Made by a program: the position numbers and the translations under genes | In this document: positions 16,122 to 24,935 of the stretch, one piece after another | Position numbering within the stretch: position 1 is the stretch's first letter | Layout of the letters: each line of letters opens with the position of its first letter | Source of the DNA: Myxococcales bacterium | Lineage (GTDB): Bacteria > Myxococcota_A > Bradymonadia > UBA7976 > UBA1532 | Reading direction: 5' to 3' | NCBI GenBank assembly: GCA_020633435.1 | Contig: JACKDP010000006.1 | Coordinates: 434,001-498,000 of the forward strand | DNA length: 64,000 nt | Notes under the pieces: model-generated | Database searches by the model: none | Told to the model about the DNA's origin: nothing | The model's input: the letters and a program-made list of their open reading frames with translations, nothing else

Positions 16122-18440
16122 TCAGGGGCAGGCCGGGGCCGTCGTGAACAGGTCGTAGGCGCCGGCGGCGCGGTGCAGCGCCTCCGCGGCGGGCTGGCCA
16201 TCCTCGAGCGTCGCGGTGATCGCCACCAGGCGGACGGGGCCCTCGCTGGCCCGGCGGCTCCAGTTGGCGGTGGGGCTGCCGGTCTCCCCGGGGCCGTTCA
16301 CCAGCAGCCGGGTGAAGACGACGGGGATGTCGAAGGCCTGGCCGGGCGCCATGGCCGGGATGTCGAGCGTGGCGGGGCTGAGGATGCGCGCCTCGTCGCG
16401 CAGCTCCAGGCGGACGCGCTCGCTCCAGCCGTCGTCGTCGTTGTGGACGCGCAGGCGAGCCTTCGCGGGCAACGCCTGCCAGGCCGGGTCGGGCACCAGG
16501 TACAGGCCCGCCTCCGCCTCGTCGCGCTGGGCGCGGGCGGCGTCGCGCACCGCCTCCACCGCCACGTCGCAGGCCTCGTCGGTCAGCCCCTGGGGCGCGC
16601 CGGTGGCGTCGGCCACGAAGGCGCCGCACTCGGCGACGAGGTAGTCGAACCCGTCCTCCACGAGCGCGTCGAAGTCGGGCAGCGACGGGGGCAGCCCCAG
16701 CGCGGCGGCCCCGGCCTGCACGGCCACCATCGCCACGGCCTGGCAGGTGGGATCGCAGTCGATGCCCGTCGCCTCGATGGCCACCACCAGGAGCTGCGCG
16801 GCGGCGGCCAGGATGCCGTCATAGGCGGCCGAGAGGCCGTCGACGATGTCGGCGAAGAGGTCGATGGCGCCGCCCACGGCCTCGCAGATCACGTCGGGCA
16901 GGAAGCCGCAGTCCGTCTCGTCGCTCGGCACCCAGCGCACGGCGTTGCCCACCGTGCAGTAGGGGTGGTCGGCGAAGCGCTCGTCCTGGCAGAAGATCAT
17001 CGGCTCCCGCACGAGGTAGCGGTTCTCGGCGTCCGGGCAGGCGGTCGGTCGCAGGCCGCTGAAGGTGTCGACGTCGACGACGGGGTGGTGCAGGTCGAAG
17101 ACGTCGATCTCGGGGAAGACGAACTCGACCGACGCCTGGAGCCAGTGGACGACGATGGGGTTCGAGCGGGGCCCGACGGGGTCGCCGTCGGCGTCGAAGG
17201 CCTGGACCTCCACGAGGAAGTCGCGCGGGCGGTCGCCGCCCGCCTCCGCCAGCGCCACCTCGAAGCGGCTCCAGTCGAGGGCGTTCCCGGTCGGGGCGTC
17301 GCCCCCCGCCAGGTCGAACGACACCGTGCCCGTCGCGACGAGGCCGGCCGTCCAGTCGCGCATGCCATAGGCGAACCAGCGGGCGCCGACGGCTCGGGGG
17401 GCGCCCCCGAGGAGGAACGTCGTGGGGTTGCGCCACTGCATGCAGACGCCGCGCGGGTTGGGCCGGTAGACGTCGTCCGTGGTGAAGTCGAACGGGAAGT
17501 CCACGGAGCGGTCGCAGGTGGTGTAGCGGCTGTCGGCCTGCAGCTCGCTGGCCTGGCCCTGGAAGACGCTCGACAGGCGGCGGCCGTCGGGATCGAGGGC
17601 CGACCAGGCGTCCGTCTGGCCGTCGAAGAGCCCGGGGCGCTGGCGGTCGCCGAAGTGCAGCAGGGAGGGCACGACGGCCGACGGCGCCAGGGTGGCGGAC
17701 GCCTCACCGCCGCCGAGCCGCACCCGCCACGTCCCGGCGTCGGGCAGCCAGACCCCGGGCTCGGCGCGGCCGTCGCCGTCGAAGTCGCCCGGCAGCGGCG
17801 TGGCGCCCGCGCCGCCGAGGCGGACGCCCGCCACCACGAAGCCCGCCGCGTCCGACCAGGCCCACCAGGCGCTCGTCCGCGGCCGCCAGACGGCGCGATC
17901 GGTGCGGCCGTCGCCGTCGTAGTCCGCCGGCACGGGGGCGTCGCCGGGGAAGCCCAGCCAGGTGATGCGGGGCAGGCGCTGGCCCGGGCGGCGGGTGGCC
18001 CAGAAGCCGCTCAGGTACACCGCGGGCTCGACGCGGCCGTCGCCGTCGTAGTCCCCCGGCACCGGGATGACGCCGGGCGCCCCGAGCTGGAGGCCGGCGA
18101 AGATCACCTCCCCGGTCGCGCGGCGCGCGAACCACTGGCCGGTGGACGGGCGATAGACGGCCAGGTCGGCGCGGCCGTCGCCGTCGTAGTCGGCCGGCAG
18201 CGGCACGTCGCCCGCCTGGCCCAGCCGGACGCCGTCCACGACGGGCAGGCCGTCGGGGCGGCGGGCGAACCAGGCGCCGTCGAGCGGGCGCCAGGCCCCC
18301 AGGTCGTCGCGGCCATCGCCATCGAAGTCGCCGACGACGGGCAGGCGCGCCCGGGGGACGTCGAGGGCCTCGGGGCCGAGGGGGATCTGCGCGCCCGCCG
18401 CGGCGGGCAGGGCGAGGAGGGCGGGGACGAGCCAGCGCAT
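16122..18440 (-). CDS. Large secreted FG-GAP/VCBS-like repeat protein
   Basis: ATG 18440, preceded by AGGAG at a 6-nt spacing, begins a Sec signal MRWLVPALLALPAAAGAQ. Residues about 25-260 hold five repeats of roughly 46 residues, each with a calcium-binding-like loop D(F/Y)DGDGR (DFDGDGRDD, DYDGDGRAD, DYDGDGRVE, DYDGDGRTD, DFDGDGRAE), as in FG-GAP/VCBS beta-propellers. The rest is a Cys-containing beta-rich region (about 300-500) and a C-terminal part that may act in surface adhesion or binding. No transmembrane anchor is visible at the end. 772 residues. It is divergent from the ECF sigma gene at 18547 across 106 bp, so it is a candidate target of that regulator. Confidence 0.8.
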   Translation of the reverse strand: MRWLVPALLALPAAAGAQIPLGPEALDVPRARLPVVGDFDGDGRDDLGAWRPLDGAWFARRPDGLPVVDGVRLGQAGDVPLPADYDGDGRADLAVYRPSTGQWFARRATGEVIFAGLQLGAPGVIPVPGDYDGDGRVEPAVYLSGFWATRRPGQRLPRITWLGFPGDAPVPADYDGDGRTDRAVWRPRTSAWWAWSDAAGFVVAGVRLGGAGATPLPGDFDGDGRAEPGVWLPDAGTWRVRLGGGEASATLAPSAVVPSLLHFGDRQRPGLFDGQTDAWSALDPDGRRLSSVFQGQASELQADSRYTTCDRSVDFPFDFTTDDVYRPNPRGVCMQWRNPTTFLLGGAPRAVGARWFAYGMRDWTAGLVATGTVSFDLAGGDAPTGNALDWSRFEVALAEAGGDRPRDFLVEVQAFDADGDPVGPRSNPIVVHWLQASVEFVFPEIDVFDLHHPVVDVDTFSGLRPTACPDAENRYLVREPMIFCQDERFADHPYCTVGNAVRWVPSDETDCGFLPDVICEAVGGAIDLFADIVDGLSAAYDGILAAAAQLLVVAIEATGIDCDPTCQAVAMVAVQAGAAALGLPPSLPDFDALVEDGFDYLVAECGAFVADATGAPQGLTDEACDVAVEAVRDAARAQRDEAEAGLYLVPDPAWQALPAKARLRVHNDDDGWSERVRLELRDEARILSPATLDIPAMAPGQAFDIPVVFTRLLVNGPGETGSPTANWSRRASEGPVRLVAITATLEDGQPAAEALHRAAGAYDLFTTAPACP

Positions 18441-18546
18441 GTGGTCTCCTGAAGGTCCGTGTGTGCTCGCCCTGGTAGAGACCGGCGCCGGCGGATGTGA
18501 CGGCCCCCGTGGCAGCCAAGGGCGATTTTGGGGTAAGCAGGCGCCG

Positions 18547-19122
18547 ATGCCCGAGGACGCCCCCCTCGAAGACGCCGTGCGCGCGCACCTCGCCGACGGG
18601 GACACCGCCGCCGCCGCCACGGCCCTGATCGAAGGCTATGGGCCTGAAATCCTTGGATATCTGCTACGGATGACGGGGAACGAGGCGGCCGCGCTGGAGG
18701 TCTTCTCCCAGGTCTCCGAGGATCTCTGGCGCGGGCTCGCGACGTTCGAGGGGCGGGCCAGCCTGCGGACGTGGGCCTACACCGTCGCCCGCCACGCGGG
18801 CATCCGCCACGGGCGCCAGGCCGAGCGCGCTGGTCGCCTGTTCACGCCGCTGAACGCCGAGGCGCTGCGCGTCGCCGAGGCCGTCCGCAGCACCACCCTG
18901 CCCTACCTGCGGACGACGGAGAAGGATCGCGTCTCGCGGCTGCGCGCCGCGCTGAGCCCCCTCGACAACGAGGTGCTGGTGCTGCGGGTCGACCGGGCGA
19001 TGCCGTGGGCCGAGGTGGCGGCCATCACCGGCCATGGCGAGGCCGCCCTGCGCAAGCGGTTCGAGCGCATCAAGGAGCGGCTGCGGGCGCTGCTCGCGGC
19101 CGAGGCAGCCGGTGGAGCCTGA
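18547..19122 (+). CDS. ECF-type RNA polymerase sigma factor
   Basis: ATG 18547 gives a 191-residue sigma-70 family protein. Region 2 is seen as LIEGYGPEILGYLLRMTGNE and VFSQVSEDLWRGLATFEGRA, followed by LRTWAYTVARHAGIRHGR, the typical ECF region 2.3-2.4 (W-Y-(I/V)ARN/H). Region 4 is LSPLDNEVLVLRVDRAMPWAE with an HTH (VAAITGHGEAALRKRFERIK). There is no anti-sigma gene. Instead the stop overlaps a Ser/Thr kinase gene by 11 bp, as in kinase-linked ECF groups such as the ECF43 EcfP-PknT pair of Vibrio, where phosphorylation activates sigma. This gene's dependence on the kinase is inference from coupling. Confidence 0.9.
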   Translation: MPEDAPLEDAVRAHLADGDTAAAATALIEGYGPEILGYLLRMTGNEAAALEVFSQVSEDLWRGLATFEGRASLRTWAYTVARHAGIRHGRQAERAGRLFTPLNAEALRVAEAVRSTTLPYLRTTEKDRVSRLRAALSPLDNEVLVLRVDRAMPWAEVAAITGHGEAALRKRFERIKERLRALLAAEAAGGA

Positions 19123-20253
19123 TCTCGACGCGCTGCTGGCCGAGCTGGCCGCCGCGCCTCCCGTCAGCGTCACGGACCTCGCGGCCCGCCGCCCCTGGCA
19201 GGCCGGGGACGTGGTGCTGGGGCTGACCCTGGTCTCGCCGCTCGGCGAAGGCGGCATGGGGCGCGTCTGGCGGGCGCGCGACGCGAGCCTGGGCCGCGAC
19301 GTCGCCGTGAAGGAGCTGCGCGGCGTCGACGATCCGCGGCGCGTGGCGGCCTTCCACCAGGAGGCGCTGGCCCTCGGCCGGCTGGCCCACCCGCACATCG
19401 TCCAGATCCACCGCACCGGCGCCCACCAGGGCCGCCCGGTGCTGGTGATGGAGTGCCTGGTGGGCGAGACGCTGGCCGACCGGCTGGGCCGAGGCCCCCT
19501 GCCCGCCCCCGAGGGCCTGCGCATCCTGCGGGCCGTGCTGGCGGCCCTCGACCACGCCCACCGCGCCGGGGTGCTGCACCGGGATCTGAAGCCGGCCAAC
19601 GTGCACCTGGACGCCGCGGGGCATGTGCGCGTCCTCGACTTCGGGCTGGCGCACCTGCAGGGCGAGGGGCCGCTCGCGGCGGCCGGCACCCCGGGCTTCA
19701 TGGCGCCCGAGCAGCGCGCGGGGGGCGCCCAGGACGCGCGGACGGACGTCTGGGCGGCCGGGGCGCTGGGCCAGGCCATCCTGGGGGAGGCCGCCCCGAC
19801 GCGCGCACGTCTGGCCGCCGCCGGCGACCCGCCGACCGGCCCGCGACTGGCGCTTCGGCTCCGCGTCGCCCGCCGCCGGCCCTCGTCGTCGGCGTGGCGG
19901 CCGCGGCGCTGGTCGCGGCCACCACCCTGCTCGCCCTGCGGCCGCCCGACCTCACGGGGCGATGGCGCGGGGCGGACGCCCTGGTCGTCGAGCTGCGCTG
20001 CGAGGCCGCCGGCTGCGCCGCGCTCGTCGAGCGCGCCGGGGACCACCCCTGGAAGGTGGCGGGATCCTTGCGGGCCGAGGGCGAGCACCTGGTCGGCGAG
20101 CTCGCGGGTCGGCCCGGCTGGCCACGCCCCGAGCGCCGCGTCCACCTGCGCCTGACCCGGGCCGTGCCGCCGACGATCGAGCGCCTCGTGGCGGAGGAGC
20201 CCGGCCAGGGCGGGCACGCCCTCTACGGCGTCGCGCTGGCGGCCGATCCGTGA
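19112..20253 (+). CDS. Membrane Ser/Thr kinase coupled to the ECF sigma factor (frameshifted)
   Basis: The GTG at 19112 overlaps the sigma gene by 11 bp. The kinase has LGEGGMGRVWRARDASLG, Lys in DVAVKELRG, LHRDLKPANVHL, VLDFGLAHL and GFMAPEQ, so all catalytic residues are present. After DVWAAGALGQAILGE the C-lobe looks very short, and the coding frame changes at least once between about 19800 and 19880. In the new frame a transmembrane helix (ALVVGVAAAALVAATTLLAL) leads to a periplasmic domain of about 100 residues that begins PDLTGRW, a lipocalin-like G-x-W motif. Stop at 20253; the next gene's GTG overlaps it. It probably senses an envelope signal and phosphorylates the sigma factor (inference). 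Confidence 0.75.
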
Positions 20254-21304
20254 CGCCGTGGCCGGACGACCTGCCCGGGCTGTCGTCGCCGCGGGCGGTG
20301 GCCGGCGGCTGGCTGGCCTGGGAGGCCGAGCTGGCGCGCGAGGTGCTGGTGCGGCCCGCGCCGCCGCGGGTGGTGGCGGTGGTGCACCCCGCCATCGAGG
20401 CCGTGCACCGCGTCGAGGGCGGCTTCCTGCTGGTGGCGGCGCCCCGGGGCCCCACGCTCGCCGAGGCGTCTCCTCCGCGCCGGGCGCGGCGGGGCATCGC
20501 GCGGGACGTCCTGCAGGCGCTCGCGGCGCCTGCACGCGGCGGGCGAGGTCCACAGGGGCGGTGGGCCCCGCCGCCGTCAGGTCGCGGCGAGCAGGGCCCA
20601 TCCTGGCCAGCGCCCTCGGCGTCGGCAGCCCGGCCGACGACCTGCGCGCCGCCCGCCAGCTCGTCCACCGGCTGGGGGCAGCGCGCTGCGGCCCGCAGAC
20701 ACCGCCGCGGCGATGGGGCGCGCCTGCGCCAGCGCGCCGCCTGCCCGCGCTGGGCCTGGTCGCCCTGGTCAGCGTCGGCGCCCTGGCGCTGCGCCGGGAC
20801 GAGCCCGCGCCCCCCGCCGCGCTCCCCGAGGCGCTGAGCCTGGACCTCGACCGCGCCCGCCCGGCCGAGGCGCCCGACCTCACGGGCTGGTGGGCGACGG
20901 ACGACGGCAGCCCCTCCCCCGCCCTGATCGTCTCGTCCCCCGCCGGCGGCTGGTGGTTCGCCCGCAGCGACGCCCCGCCCGGCACCCCGCCCGGGCCGCG
21001 GTGGTACCTGCACGCGGGGCGGCTCTGGCCGGCCCGCCAGGGCGACGCCCTCTTCCTGCGTGGCTGGCTGTACAACCAGCCCGGCTGGGCGCAGGGGCAC
21101 GAGATCTACGTGGAGTTCCAGGTGGAGGGCGAGGACGCCCTGCTCATGACGCGCTCGCTCTTCTGCGAGCCAGGCGGGCCGTTCAAGTTCGGTTTTCAGA
21201 ACGGGCACTTCCAGCGCATCGCCCCGGGCATGGCGCCCTGGGACGCGCCCCTCTTCAGCCCTCGCTCAGCCGCCGTGGCGTCGAGGCCTGGTAGTCCACG
21301 CTGA
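20250..21304 (+). pseudogene. Membrane pseudokinase paralogous to the upstream kinase, with several frame changes
   Basis: GTG 20250 overlaps the kinase stop (GTGA). Read across frames it has kinase layout: an N-terminal part without a glycine loop or clear Lys (VVAVVHPAIEAVHRVEGGFL), then RLHAAGEVHRG where HRD-K should be (Asp replaced by Gly, Lys absent), then GPILASALGVGSPADDLRAA, which lacks DFG, and LRPADTAAAMGRACASAPPA. A transmembrane helix (LPALGLVALVSVGALAL) and an exported domain that begins PDLTGWW follow, matching the paralogue upstream. Pieces lie in three frames (changes near 20520, 20560, 20685 and 20735). Either this is a decaying gene or the stretch is badly sequenced; catalysis is unlikely in both cases. 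Its end overlaps the convergent DUF934 gene by 50 bp. Confidence 0.6.
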
Positions 21305-21731
21305 ACTCGGCGAAGGCCGCCAGGGCGTCCTCCAGGGACTTGTCGGCCCGCACCTCGAAGGCGTCGAAGCCGCAGCGCCACATGTAGAGAATCTGGTCGC
21401 GCAGCACGTCGCCCACGGCCCGGATCTGGCCGGTGAAGCCGACGATCTGCCGCAGCTTGCGGGCGCGGCTGAGGGGGCGGCCGTCGCTGAAGGCCGGGAA
21501 CGCGAAGGCGATGAGGGCGAGCTCGCCCAGGCGGTCCACGTCGGCCAGCGGATCCTCGTCGGGCTGGTAGAGCACGCCCAGGGGCGCGTGGCCCGCGGCG
21601 TCCCCCGCCAGCCAGCGCTCGCGGCTGACGATGGCCGGCCCCGCGGGCAGCGGCGCGTCGTCCGCGACGTGGGTCCAGGCGTCCTCCACGATCTGCCGAT
21701 CGACGATGAGGCGGCGCGGCTCAGTGGGCAT
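21255..21731 (-). CDS. DUF934 protein associated with sulfite reduction
   Basis: The 158-residue product starts MPTEPRRLIVDRQIVEDAW and has the DUF934 pattern: VLYQPDEDPLADVDRLGELA, IAFAFPAFSDGRPLSRARKL, then the well conserved GEIRAVGDVLRD-like segment (here GQIRAVGDVLRDQIL) and GFDAFEVR. DUF934 members are encoded beside siroheme sulfite reductases (the family is annotated as probably involved in sulfite reduction), though the biochemical step is not settled. It overlaps the end of the reductase gene by 11 bp, so both are made from one transcript. The 3' end overlaps the convergent pseudokinase. Confidence 0.85.
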   Translation of the reverse strand: MPTEPRRLIVDRQIVEDAWTHVADDAPLPAGPAIVSRERWLAGDAAGHAPLGVLYQPDEDPLADVDRLGELALIAFAFPAFSDGRPLSRARKLRQIVGFTGQIRAVGDVLRDQILYMWRCGFDAFEVRADKSLEDALAAFAEFSVDYQASTPRRLSEG

Positions 21732-23376
21732 ACGCCCGCTCCTTGAACGGCTGCAGGCCCAGGCGGCGCACGGTGTCGAGGAAGCGCTCGCCGTCGGCCC
21801 GCAGGTCGACGTACGCGGCCAGGATGCGGCCGATGGCCGGCACGACGGCCTCCCGCGCGAACGCGGGCCCGAGGATGCGGCCGAGGGAGGCGTCGTCGCC
21901 CTCCGCCCCGCCCAGCATCACCTGGTAGAAGTCGGCCCCCCGCTTGTCGATGCCCAGGATGCCGATGTGGCCGACGTGGTGGTGCCCGCACGCGTTGATG
22001 CAGCCCGAGATCTTCAGCTTGATCTCGCCCAGGTCGTACAGGTGGTCGAGGTCGTCGAAGGCCTCGGCGATCTCCTGGGCGACGGGGATGGAGGCCGCGT
22101 TGGCGAGCGAGCAGAAGTCGAAGCCCGGGCAGCAGATCTGGTCGGTGAGGGTGTCGACGTTGGGCGTCGCGAGCTTGACGAGGCGCAGCCGCTGCCAGAC
22201 GGCGTAGAGGTCGCGGCTCGCGACGCTGGCCAGCAGCAGGTTCTGGGTGTGCAGCGAGCGCACCTCGCCGAAGGCGTGGTCGTCGGCGATGTCGGCCAGG
22301 GCCTCGAGCTGGGCGTCCGTCACGTCGCCGGGGGGCACGTCGGGCGCCTTCAGCGACACGATCACGGCGTGGTAGCCCGGCACCTTGTGGGGCGCGACGT
22401 TGTGGCCGAGCCAGGCGCGGAAGGCCGCGTCCTCGCTGGCCTTTTCGTCCACCAGGGCGTCGTGGGCCGGGGCCTCGGGATCGAAGGCGGGCGGGGCGAA
22501 GTGCGCCGCCATGGCCGCCACCCGCTCCGGCGTCAGGACCAGCTCGGGCGTCCGCGTCGCGGCATGATCCTCATCGACCAGGCGGCGGAACTCCGCCACG
22601 CCCAGCCGGCGGACCAGGATCTTGATGCGGGCCTTGTACTTGTCCTTCCGATCGCCCAGCTCGTTGTAGACGCGCAGGATGGACTCGGTGAACGAGAGCA
22701 GGTCGCGCTCGGGCAGGAACGGGTGCAGGAGCTCGCCGACCACGGGGGTGCGGCCCATGCCGCCGCCGACCCAGACCTGGAAGCCCACCTCCCCCTCGGG
22801 GCTCCGGAGGGCCCGGTAGCCGATGTCGTGCAGCTTGATGGCGGCCCGATCGGTGGTGGCGCCGGTGAAGGCCAGCTTGAACTTGCGCGGCAGGTAGCTG
22901 AACTCGGGGTGGAAGGTGCTCCACTGCCGCATGATCTCGCAGTAGGGCCGCGGATCGACGGCCTCGTCGCGGGCGACGCCGGCCAGGTGGTCGGCGCTGA
23001 TGTTGCGCACGCAGTTGCCGCTCGTCTGGATGGCGTGCATCTGCACCTGGGCCAGGCAGGCCAGGATGTCGGGCACGGCCTCCAGCTCGGGCCAGTTGTA
23101 CTGGATGTTCTGGCGGGTGGTGAAGTGCCCGTAGCCGCGGTCGAAGGTGCGGGCGATGTGCGCCAGCATGCGGACCTGCGCCGTCGACAGCACGCCATAC
23201 GGGATGGCGACCCGCAGCATGTAGGCGTGCCGCTGGTAGTACAGGCCGTTCATCAGGCGCAGGGGCCGGAACTCGTCCTCGCTCAGCTCGCCCGAGAGGC
23301 GACGCCGCACCTGGTCGCGGAACTGGCCGACGCGCTCGTCGACGATGCGCTGATCGAGGGCGTTGTACCGATACAT
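21721..23376 (-). CDS. Siroheme- and [4Fe-4S]-dependent nitrite/sulfite reductase
   Basis: The ATG at 23376 has GGGAGG upstream. The 551-residue enzyme has duplicated ferredoxin-like half domains (RLMNGLYYQRHAYMLRVAIP, GHFTTRQNIQYNW) and the siroheme/cluster ligands in two Cys pairs: CCPGFDFCSLANA and KISGCINACGHHHVGHIG. The size and single-polypeptide form fit ferredoxin- or CysI/NirA-type reductases that make six-electron reductions of sulfite to sulfide or nitrite to ammonia. The coupled DUF934 gene favours assimilatory sulfite reduction. No cysH or flavoprotein subunit is nearby. A promoter with TTGACT and TATCCG lies just upstream. Confidence 0.9.
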   Translation of the reverse strand: MYRYNALDQRIVDERVGQFRDQVRRRLSGELSEDEFRPLRLMNGLYYQRHAYMLRVAIPYGVLSTAQVRMLAHIARTFDRGYGHFTTRQNIQYNWPELEAVPDILACLAQVQMHAIQTSGNCVRNISADHLAGVARDEAVDPRPYCEIMRQWSTFHPEFSYLPRKFKLAFTGATTDRAAIKLHDIGYRALRSPEGEVGFQVWVGGGMGRTPVVGELLHPFLPERDLLSFTESILRVYNELGDRKDKYKARIKILVRRLGVAEFRRLVDEDHAATRTPELVLTPERVAAMAAHFAPPAFDPEAPAHDALVDEKASEDAAFRAWLGHNVAPHKVPGYHAVIVSLKAPDVPPGDVTDAQLEALADIADDHAFGEVRSLHTQNLLLASVASRDLYAVWQRLRLVKLATPNVDTLTDQICCPGFDFCSLANAASIPVAQEIAEAFDDLDHLYDLGEIKLKISGCINACGHHHVGHIGILGIDKRGADFYQVMLGGAEGDDASLGRILGPAFAREAVVPAIGRILAAYVDLRADGERFLDTVRRLGLQPFKERAYAH

Positions 23377-23402
23377 GGCGAGCCTCCCGTGCCGTCGGCG
23401 GA

Positions 23403-23432
23403 CGGATACCGAAGAAACCAGCACCAAGTCAA
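23403..23432 (-). promoter_or_regulatory. Sigma-70-like promoter of the sulfite reductase operon
   Basis: Reading the minus strand, TTGACT (23432-23427) and TATCCG (23408-23403) are separated by 18 bp. This leaves a leader of about 20 nt that includes the GGGAGG ribosome-binding site. Confidence 0.6.
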
Positions 23433-23447
23433 TCGGGAATGGCGGTT

Positions 23448-23879
23448 TTACGCCTCGTCGGCGTCCGCCTGGCCCCGGGCGCGGCCGATCTGGCGCTTCA
23501 CCCAGCGCCGGGCCCGCAGCAGCGTGAAGAGGCCCACGCCCCCCGGGACGACGGCGCAGCTCCCGCCGAGCCAGGCGAGCCAGGTGCCTGGCTCGCCGTC
23601 CGTCATGGCGCCCCCCGAGCAGGCGAGCACGCCGGCGACCGCGACGCCCAGCCCGCGCGTGATCCGCCGCACGGCCCGGTGCATGGCCTCCATCTCGCCG
23701 GTGAGCCGCGCGAAGTGGGCGGTGATGGTGGCGTCGGTCACGTCGGGCACCGCCGTGGTGAGCAGATCGCCATCGGCCTGCAGCACCGAGCGCAGCAGCA
23801 CCCGCCCGGCCCCGTCGTCGGTGACGACGGTCAGCCCGCCCTGCCGCACGAGCAGCGTGAGGGAGGAGAAGCCGGCCAT
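23448..23879 (-). CDS. Small membrane protein, unknown family
   Basis: A 143-residue protein. The N-terminal half is a beta-like soluble part (LTLLVRQGGLTVVTDDGAGR, ITAHFARLTGEMEAMHRAV). The C-terminal half has two hydrophobic helices (GLGVAVAGVLACSGGAM and WLAWLGGSCAVVPGGVGLFTLL) followed by a basic cytoplasmic tail (RARRWVKRQIGRAR). No family is recognised. It is the third gene of a leftward cluster of unknown genes (24932-25270, 23922-24935, this gene), 42 bp behind the second, and lies between that cluster and the sulfite reductase promoter. Confidence 0.6.
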   Translation of the reverse strand: MAGFSSLTLLVRQGGLTVVTDDGAGRVLLRSVLQADGDLLTTAVPDVTDATITAHFARLTGEMEAMHRAVRRITRGLGVAVAGVLACSGGAMTDGEPGTWLAWLGGSCAVVPGGVGLFTLLRARRWVKRQIGRARGQADADEA

Positions 23880-23921
23880 CAGCGGGCCGGCGCCGCGGCG
23901 GGGGCGTCGCTCGACATGCGG

Positions 23922-24935
23922 CTAGAACAGGGAGCGCGCGAAGCTGCCGAGGGAGTCGACGAGGTGGCGCCACGACTGGGTGGCCACCCGCACGCCCTCG
24001 CTGTGCAGCCGGTGCAGGACGGACGCCTCCTCCTTCGCGCCATCGTCGGTCAGGCGGGTGACGACGTCGCCGTCGAGCTGCACCACCGTCTGCATCAGGA
24101 TCTCCTCGCAGCCGAGCTCCCAGATCTTGCGCAGCGTCACGCGATCGGTGGTGGACAGCGGCAGCTCGGGCGGCTTCTCGCGCACCTGGTCGCCGTCCTT
24201 CTCGGCCGAGCCGTTCAGGTGGCGCCGCGTGTAGTCGTTGCGGTCGCAGCCGTGGTCGTCCTTCGGGGGCGCCAGCGTCTCCAGCACCGTCGCGAGGCGG
24301 ATGCTGTTGAGCTCGATGCGGCGCACGAGCCACGGCTGGGCCGTCTCGCCAGCGTCGTTGGCGCGGCTGTTCAGGTAGTGGAAGGCGTGCAGGCTGCCGC
24401 GGACCTTGCGCAGCGGCACCTGCATCTGCGTCGCCGCGTCCATGCACGTCAGGCGCACGGACACCCCTGGCTGCTCGTCCTCGCCGAAGGTGAAGGGCAC
24501 GTTGACGCGACCCTCGCCGTCGCAGGTCAGCGTGGTGGGCGGCGCCATCGGCCCCGCGAACCGGGCGACCCGCGCCCCGCCGCGGGCGGCCGTGGGCATG
24601 AACACCGGGGCCCCGCAGACGCAGGCCTCGACGGTGGCCCCAGGCAGCGGCGCCCCGTCCGGCCCGCGGACCTCGACGCGGATGACGCCCGTGTCGCCCG
24701 GGTTGTAGGTGGCGCTGCCGAAGGCGCAGCGCAGGCTGGCCTCGGCCGCCTCGACCTGGCGCCGGTCGCCCTGGAGCAGCCGGTTGAGCTCCCCGTTGTA
24801 CTCGGCGGCGATGTCGAAGAGGGCGTGCCGCGGATCGGGCATGCTCTCGCCGGTGATGGAGCCGCGGCGGATGGTGTTGATCTCGAGGGAGGTCAGATCC
24901 CGGGCGAGGACCCGGATGCGCTCCTTGACGCTCAC
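23922..24935 (-). CDS. Hypothetical protein with a carboxypeptidase-regulatory-like beta domain
   Basis: GTG 24935 overlaps the upstream gene's stop (GTGA on the minus strand). The 337-residue product begins with a helical part (VKERIRVLARDLTSLEINTI...AAEYNGELNRLLQGDRRQ). From about residue 75 it shows a beta-sandwich pattern (YNPGDTGVIRVEVRGPDGA, LPGATVEACVCGAP) like CarboxypepD_reg or Ig-type domains, and ends in another helical part (TTDRVTLRKIWELGCEEILM). There is no signal peptide or membrane segment, which is odd for such a beta domain. No function assigned. Confidence 0.6.
   Translation of the reverse strand: MSVKERIRVLARDLTSLEINTIRRGSITGESMPDPRHALFDIAAEYNGELNRLLQGDRRQVEAAEASLRCAFGSATYNPGDTGVIRVEVRGPDGAPLPGATVEACVCGAPVFMPTAARGGARVARFAGPMAPPTTLTCDGEGRVNVPFTFGEDEQPGVSVRLTCMDAATQMQVPLRKVRGSLHAFHYLNSRANDAGETAQPWLVRRIELNSIRLATVLETLAPPKDDHGCDRNDYTRRHLNGSAEKDGDQVREKPPELPLSTTDRVTLRKIWELGCEEILMQTVVQLDGDVVTRLTDDGAKEEASVLHRLHSEGVRVATQSWRHLVDSLGSFARSLF

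Noticed and set aside
16173..18452. A 759-codon plus-strand open frame
   Set aside because: It is antisense to the FG-GAP-like protein, has no family features, and reads as GDG/VG repeats derived from the opposite DGDG codons.
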